From NCBI GenBank assembly GCA_045641505.1, contig JAZUHB010000124.1, forward strand, positions 1 to 16,646: a stretch of 16,646 nt of DNA. The letters are read 5' to 3'. Shown piece after piece: positions 12,635 to 16,646 of the stretch. This DNA comes from JAZQNF01 sp045641505. GTDB lineage: Bacteria > Bacillota > Clostridia > Lachnospirales > Bianqueaceae. Numbering within the stretch: the stretch's first letter is position 1; every line of letters starts with the position of its first letter. The notes below the pieces were generated by a model. The model searched no databases, was not told the DNA's origin, and worked only from the letters and a program-made list of their open reading frames with translations. A program made the translations under genes and the position numbers.

Positions 12635-12663
12635 ATCATAGTCCCGAACCGGCCGGAACACAA
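12635..12663 (-). promoter_or_regulatory. Promoter of the STAS-kinase gene
   Basis: On the - strand, TTGTGT (12658-12663), a 17-base spacer and TATGAT (12635-12640) lie about 31 bases before the start codon. It is arranged back to back with the hydrogenase promoter in the 159-base divergent gap, which holds no gene. Confidence 0.5.
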
Positions 12664-12700
12664 GAGCCGGGACAAGCGCGGGGAAAATCCGCGTCCCATC

Positions 12701-12728
12701 TTGAAAAGCCGGCGAAAAATGTTAAAAT
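12701..12728 (+). promoter_or_regulatory. Promoter of the hydrogenase operon
   Basis: TTGAAA (12701-12706), a 16-base spacer, then TAAAAT (12723-12728). Transcription would start near 12735, about 28 bases before the ATG at 12763, which has AAAGGAG upstream (12750-12756). Confidence 0.55.
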
Positions 12729-12762
12729 GGACTGGATGTTAATATCCGTAAAGGAGAACGAT

Positions 12763-14592
12763 ATGACCAGACTTGAATTGACTCAGCCGGATAAGGCTGA
12801 GAAGACCGTTCGAAGCCTGTACGAAAGCCTCGACCGCCGGATCGGCTCCTCCCCCGTGGGCAACTGCCCGGTGGAGCTCACCGCGGCCTTTCTCCGTCTC
12901 TGCCTGGCGCAGAGCTGCGGCAAATGCGTGCCCTGCCGTGTAGGCCTGGACAAGTTGGCGCGGCTGATCGAAGCGCTGCTGGACGGCGAAGGCTCCATGG
13001 AAGACCTTGCTCTTATCGAAAACACCGCGAAGGTCATCGCGGATTCCTCCGACTGCGCCATCGGCTTCGAAGCCGCTCGGCTCGTGCTGGACGGAATGGC
13101 GGCCTTCCGGGACGACTATATTTCCCATCTCACGAAGGGAATCTGCAGCGCGGAGTTCGCGTCCATTCCCTGCAGCGCCGAGTGTCCTGCCCACGTCGAC
13201 ATTCCCGCCTACGTGGCGCTCTGCGGCGAGGGGCGCTTCGCCGACGCGATCCGCGTCATCCGGAAGGACAATCCCTTCCCCTCCGTCTGCGGCCTGATCT
13301 GCGAGCATCCCTGCGAGAAGCACTGCCGCCGCGGCCTCGTGGACGCGCCCGTAAACATCCGGGGGCTCAAGCGCTTCGCCGTGGATAACGCGGGTACCGT
13401 TCCCGCGCCGGCACCCGCGCCCGCGACCGGCAAGAAGATCGCCGTGATCGGCGGCGGTCCCGCGGGCCTCACCGCGGCCTGGTTCCTGTCCCTGATGGGC
13501 CACAGCGTCACCGTGTACGAAAAACGGATGCGCCTGGGCGGCATGCTCCGCTACGGCATCCCCTGCTACCGTCTGCCGGATGATTATCTGGACGCGGACA
13601 TCGACGTGATTTTGTCCCTCGGCGTCTCCGTGAAGAAGGGTGTGAACGTCGGCAAGGACGTCACCCTGGAGGAGCTGAGAAAGGAATACGACGCGGTCTA
13701 CGTGTCCATCGGCGCCCACGCCGACAAGAAGCTGGGCATCGACGGAGAGACCGCCTCCGGCGTGATCTCCGCCGTGGAGCTGCTGGGCGGGATCGGCGAC
13801 GGCAGCAAGCCCGATTTCACCGGCAAGGACGTCGTGATCGTCGGCGGCGGCAACGTCGCGATGGACGTGACCCGCACCTCCATGCGGCTCGGCGCGAAGT
13901 CCGTGAAGTGTGTCTACCGCAGAAGAATCGACGACATGACGGCGCTGCCCGAGGAGATCGCCGGCGCTCAGGACGAGGGCTGCGAGATTGTGGAGCTCAA
14001 GGCGCCCGTCCGGGTCGAGGCCGATGAGGCCGGCCGTGTGAAGGCGCTCGTCGTGCAGCCCCAGGTGATCGGCGAGGTTTCGAAGGGACGTCCCGCGCCC
14101 TACGCGGCCGACGCGCCCGAGGAGGAGATCCCCTGCGATCTGATCGTCGTGGCCATCGGCCAGGGCATCGATTCGAAGAGCTTCGTCGAGGAGGGCATGA
14201 CCGCGAACCGCGGAGTGCTCACGGCGAAGGCCGACGGCAGCGATCCGAAGCTGCCCGGCGTCTTCACCGGCGGCGACTGCGTCTCCGGTCCCGCGACCGT
14301 CATCCGCGCCATCGAGGCCGGCAAGGTCGCGGCCGCGAACATCGATCGATATCTCGGCTGCCATACCGACATCTCCGCGAACGTGGAGATCCCCGTTCCC
14401 ACCTACCGCTTCAAGCCCGCCTGCGGCCGCGTCAACAACACGGAGCGCGAGGCTGCCGAGCGCAAGGACGATTTCGAACTGATGGAGCAGCCCATGAGCC
14501 GTGAGGAAGCGATGCAGGAATGCAGCCGCTGCCTGCGCTGCGATCACTACGGCTGTGCCGCGCTGAAAGGAGGCCGTGTCGAAAAATGGTAA
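12763..14592 (+). CDS. NuoF-type Fe-S domain / GltD-NfnB-like FAD-NAD(P) oxidoreductase
   Basis: A 609-residue flavoprotein. Residues 1 to ~120 match the C-terminal Fe-S region of NuoF/HydB: SCGKCVPCRVG (51-61; C52, C55, C58) with distal C98. The NuoF flavin/NADH domain is absent. Residues ~125-545 are a glutamate-synthase small-subunit-like module: Fe-S cysteines in CSAECPAH (137-144) and CGLICEHPCEKHC (176-188), FAD loop VIGGGPAG (228-235), NAD(P) loop VIVGGGNVAMD (358-368), and VFTGGDCVSGPATVIRAIEAG (500-520) at the FAD. The C-terminus carries a further cluster-type motif, CSRCLRCDHYGC (587-598). It probably moves electrons between NAD(P)H and the hydrogenase encoded next, whose start overlaps its stop by 7 bases. 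ATG 12763 follows AAAGGAGAACGAT. Codons end mostly in C, as in a highly expressed gene. Confidence 0.88.
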   Translation: MTRLELTQPDKAEKTVRSLYESLDRRIGSSPVGNCPVELTAAFLRLCLAQSCGKCVPCRVGLDKLARLIEALLDGEGSMEDLALIENTAKVIADSSDCAIGFEAARLVLDGMAAFRDDYISHLTKGICSAEFASIPCSAECPAHVDIPAYVALCGEGRFADAIRVIRKDNPFPSVCGLICEHPCEKHCRRGLVDAPVNIRGLKRFAVDNAGTVPAPAPAPATGKKIAVIGGGPAGLTAAWFLSLMGHSVTVYEKRMRLGGMLRYGIPCYRLPDDYLDADIDVILSLGVSVKKGVNVGKDVTLEELRKEYDAVYVSIGAHADKKLGIDGETASGVISAVELLGGIGDGSKPDFTGKDVVIVGGGNVAMDVTRTSMRLGAKSVKCVYRRRIDDMTALPEEIAGAQDEGCEIVELKAPVRVEADEAGRVKALVVQPQVIGEVSKGRPAPYAADAPEEEIPCDLIVVAIGQGIDSKSFVEEGMTANRGVLTAKADGSDPKLPGVFTGGDCVSGPATVIRAIEAGKVAAANIDRYLGCHTDISANVEIPVPTYRFKPACGRVNNTEREAAERKDDFELMEQPMSREEAMQECSRCLRCDHYGCAALKGGRVEKW

Positions 14593-16307
14593 ACATCAAG
14601 ATCGACGGAAAAGCCATCGCCGCCCGTGAGGGGCAGACCATCCTGGAAGCGGCCCGGGAAGCGGGCATCCGCATCCCCACCCTCTGCTATTTCAAGGATC
14701 TGAACGAGGTCGGCGCCTGCCGCGTCTGCGTCGTCGAGATCGTGGGCCAGCAGAAGCTTTCCGCCTCCTGCAACACGCAGGTGGCCGAGGGCATGGAGAT
14801 CCTCACCGGCTCCGAGCGCGTGCGCGCCGCCCGCCGCACCGACCTGGAGCTCATTCTGGCAAATCACGAAACGAACTGCACCGCCTGCGTCCGCAGCGAG
14901 AACTGCGAGCTGAGAGCGCTCGCGGCGGAGATGAACCTCCTCGAGGTCCCCTTCGAGGCGAAGCCCGAGAAGAAGAACTGGGACAAGACGCTGCCTCTGC
15001 AGCGGGATGCCTCCAAGTGCATCCAGTGCATGCGCTGCGTGAACGTCTGCGACAAGCTCCAGGGCCTCGGCGTCTGGGCTCAGAACGGCAGCGGCGCCCA
15101 CGCGAAGATCACCGTGCGCGGCGGTCTCAGCCTGAACGAGGCCGGCTGCGCCTTCTGCGGCCAGTGCATCACCCATTGCCCCACCGGCGCCCTGACCGCC
15201 CGCGACGATACCGCGAAGGCCTTCAAGGCGCTCGCCGGCGACAAGGTGACCGTGGTGCAGATCGCACCCGCGGTCCGAGCCGCCTGGGGAGACGCGCTGG
15301 GACTTGCGCCCGCGCTTGCCACCGAGAAGCGGATGGCGGCCGCGGCGAAGGCCCTCGGCGCCGACTACGTCTTCGATACGAATTTCACCGCTGACCTCAC
15401 CATCATGGAGGAGGGCAGCGAGTTCATCGAGCGTCTCACCAAGGGAGACCGCTCGGTCCTGCCCATGTTCACCTCCTGCTGCCCCGGCTGGGTGCGCTTC
15501 GTGAAGCACGAATATCCGGAGCTCTGCGGCCATCTTTCGACCGCCAAGAGCCCCCAGCAGATGTTCGGCGCCGTGGCGAAGAGCTATTTCGCCGAGAAGA
15601 TCGGCAAGGATCCCGCGGACATCTTCTGCATCTCCGTGATGCCCTGCTCCTCCAAGAAGTACGAGTGCGACGTGAAGGAGCTGAACGCGGCCTCCGATAA
15701 GGACGTGGACCTGGTGCTCACCACCCGTGAGTTCGGCCGCATGATCAAGGCGGCCGGCATCGACGCGGCGGCGCTTCCCGAGCGCGATTTCGATTCTCCT
15801 CTGGGGACCGGCAGCGGCGCGGCGGTCATTTTCGGCGCGACCGGCGGCGTCATGGAGGCGGCTCTCCGGAGCGCTCACTTCCTGATCACCGGCAAGAATC
15901 CCGACGCGGATGCCTTCCGCGTCGTCCGCGGTACCGAAAATTCCGGCATCCGTGCGGCGGAGATCGAGATCGGCGGCGCGAAGGTGCGCGCGGCGGTCGC
16001 CAGCGGCCTGGCCAACGCCCGGATCCTCTGCGAGGAAGTCCGGAGCGGCAAGGCGCCCTACGATTTCATCGAGATCATGGCGTGCCCCGGCGGCTGCGCG
16101 GGCGGCGGCGGACAGCCGATCGTCCCCGGCGAGGAGCCCGCGGCGGAGCGCGGCAGCCGGCTCTATGAGCTGGACGCGGCGAACACCCTCCGTTTCTCCC
16201 ACGAGAATCCCGAGGTGCAGGCTCTGTACAGGGACTACCTGGAGAAGCCTCTGTCTCACCGTGCCCACGAGCTTCTGCATACCGAGCAGAGCGAGTGGAC
16301 GCTGTAA
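14586..16307 (+). CDS. hydA: [FeFe]-hydrogenase, CpI-like multi-cluster catalytic subunit
   Basis: A 573-residue enzyme, almost the length of Clostridium pasteurianum CpI (574). Order of domains: [2Fe-2S] with C34, C45, C48, C62; His-ligated [4Fe-4S] with H94, C98, C101, C107; two [4Fe-4S] clusters, CIQCMRCVNVC (145-155) and CAFCGQCITHC (188-198); then the H-cluster domain with TSCCPGW (296-302), MPCSSKKYE (352-360) and MACPGGCAGGGGQP (498-511). C299, C354, C500 and C504 should bind the H-cluster, and C298 should be the proton-relay cysteine. It reduces protons to hydrogen or the reverse in the cytoplasm. ATG 14586 is the only start in frame near the ribosome binding site AAAGGAGG, 12 bases away. 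It is co-transcribed with the flavoprotein upstream; no HydC/NuoE-like gene is present nearby. Confidence 0.96.
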   Translation: MVNIKIDGKAIAAREGQTILEAAREAGIRIPTLCYFKDLNEVGACRVCVVEIVGQQKLSASCNTQVAEGMEILTGSERVRAARRTDLELILANHETNCTACVRSENCELRALAAEMNLLEVPFEAKPEKKNWDKTLPLQRDASKCIQCMRCVNVCDKLQGLGVWAQNGSGAHAKITVRGGLSLNEAGCAFCGQCITHCPTGALTARDDTAKAFKALAGDKVTVVQIAPAVRAAWGDALGLAPALATEKRMAAAAKALGADYVFDTNFTADLTIMEEGSEFIERLTKGDRSVLPMFTSCCPGWVRFVKHEYPELCGHLSTAKSPQQMFGAVAKSYFAEKIGKDPADIFCISVMPCSSKKYECDVKELNAASDKDVDLVLTTREFGRMIKAAGIDAAALPERDFDSPLGTGSGAAVIFGATGGVMEAALRSAHFLITGKNPDADAFRVVRGTENSGIRAAEIEIGGAKVRAAVASGLANARILCEEVRSGKAPYDFIEIMACPGGCAGGGGQPIVPGEEPAAERGSRLYELDAANTLRFSHENPEVQALYRDYLEKPLSHRAHELLHTEQSEWTL

Positions 16308-16317
16308 CGAATTTGCC

Positions 16318-16352
16318 GGGTCCGTGACGTCCTTTGGGGCGAAAGCGGACCC
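16318..16352 (+). repeat. Inverted repeat after hydA
   Basis: GGGTCCG (16318-16324) pairs with CGGACCC (16346-16352) to form a 7-bp stem with a 21-base loop, without a T-run. It lies just before the terminator and may protect the 3' end of the hydrogenase message from exonucleases. Confidence 0.5.
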
Positions 16353-16355
16353 GTT

Positions 16356-16386
16356 ACGGCAGCTGCGAGGAACGGCTGCCGTTTTT
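16356..16386 (+). terminator. Intrinsic terminator of the hydrogenase operon
   Basis: ACGGCAGC (16356-16363) pairs with GCTGCCGT (16375-16382), followed by T5. It ends the two-gene hydrogenase transcript about 50-80 bases after the hydA stop and separates it from the next gene. Confidence 0.85.
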
Positions 16387-16409
16387 GAAAATGCGCGAGG
16401 TTCCCGCAG

Positions 16410-16646
16410 ATGACCAAGACCCTGACCGTGAAGATCCTGCCCGGCGAGTGCTGGTGGGGCGGGACCACCATCCGGAAATTCTGCCCGATCACCGGGCAAA
16501 GCCGCTATCTCCTCGACATGCGGGAGGGCGCGCTGAACCAGACCGCCCCCTTCTTCGTCTCGAGCGAGGGCCGCTATCTGTTCAGCGCCGGGCCCTTCCG
16601 GATCGAGGCGCTTGACGGCGAGCTCCGGCTCGAGGGCGAGGAGGAG
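16410..16646 (+). CDS. Probable GH31-family glycosidase, N-terminal fragment
   Basis: The frame is open to the window's end; 79 residues are seen, so the gene is cut at the 3' side. Visible features are ILPGECWWGGTTIRK near the start, LDMREGALNQTAPFFVSSEG in the middle, and GRYLFSAGPFRIEALDG. The NQ-x-AP-x-x-x-SS-x-GRY-x-x-S-x-x-PF pattern is what I recall from the N-terminal beta-sandwich of GH31 alpha-glucosidase/alpha-xylosidase-like enzymes. The catalytic barrel is outside the window, so the activity cannot be checked. ATG 16410 has GCGAGG 9 bases upstream; an ATG at 16391 is in another frame. No signal peptide is seen. It would be a second carbohydrate-degrading enzyme in the window besides the GH35 enzyme. 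Confidence 0.65.
   Translation, partial: MTKTLTVKILPGECWWGGTTIRKFCPITGQSRYLLDMREGALNQTAPFFVSSEGRYLFSAGPFRIEALDGELRLEGEEE

Noticed and set aside
11419..14592. A 1057-codon + strand open frame spanning the STAS-kinase region and the GltD-like gene
   Set aside because: Bases 11419-12603 are clearly the antisense of the STAS-kinase gene, which has intact motifs on the - strand. The true start is ATG 12763 with its own ribosome binding site and promoter; the upstream extension is a GC-rich shadow frame.
14547..16499. 650-codon - strand open frame opposite hydA
   Set aside because: The + strand is an unmistakable [FeFe]-hydrogenase; the antisense translation shows only low-complexity Ala/Gly/Arg/His sequence.

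Overview
The window looks like chromosomal DNA of a GC-rich, anaerobic, fermentative Firmicute, most likely a gut-type Clostridia. The basis is AGGAGG-like ribosome binding sites, a monomeric-type [FeFe]-hydrogenase, a PerR/reverse-rubrerythrin oxygen-defence cluster, AzlCD and several GNAT acetyltransferases. Genus cannot be fixed from sequence alone. The first ~960 bases are clearly AT-richer than the rest and carry the 3' part of a TrmO-like tRNA methyltransferase and a RimJ/RimL-type acetyltransferase. They are either acquired DNA or a compositional boundary.

From 957 to 5741 there is a strong promoter, a structured leader ending in an intrinsic terminator, then a closely spaced + strand run: a possible short ORF, a membrane-anchored hypothetical protein, a GNAT, a P-loop kinase/GNAT fusion, a MATE exporter, and a U32/UbiU-like cysteine-rich protein whose start overlaps the MATE stop. 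A bidirectional terminator closes it. On the - strand comes a cytoplasmic GH35 beta-galactosidase. It is divergent from a + strand operon of an MBL-fold hydrolase and the two AzlCD transporter subunits, whose coding regions overlap, followed by another bidirectional terminator.

9716-12603 is a - strand block. A STAS-domain/aminoglycoside-phosphotransferase-like fusion lies upstream of a PerR-like repressor, a reverse rubrerythrin, and a flavin reductase-rubredoxin fusion. The last three look like one oxygen/peroxide detoxification operon. The junction between rubrerythrin and the flavin reductase is the most unusual spot in the window. The flavin reductase has no canonical start codon where its conserved N-terminus begins. 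Its reading frame is open, in the -1 frame, back through a U8 slippery tract at the rubrerythrin stop codon, with a Shine-Dalgarno-like GGAGGG 12 bases upstream. Programmed -1 frameshifting or transcriptional slippage could make a rubrerythrin-flavin reductase-rubredoxin polyprotein.

Divergently, 12763-16307 encodes a two-gene hydrogenase unit: a NuoF-type Fe-S domain fused to a GltD/NfnB-like FAD/NAD(P) oxidoreductase, then a CpI-like [FeFe]-hydrogenase. No NuoE/HydC thioredoxin-like subunit lies between or just after them, which suggests the poorly characterised glutamate-synthase-linked hydrogenase type rather than classic HydABC. After a terminator, the window ends inside the N-terminus of what looks like a GH31 glycosidase.
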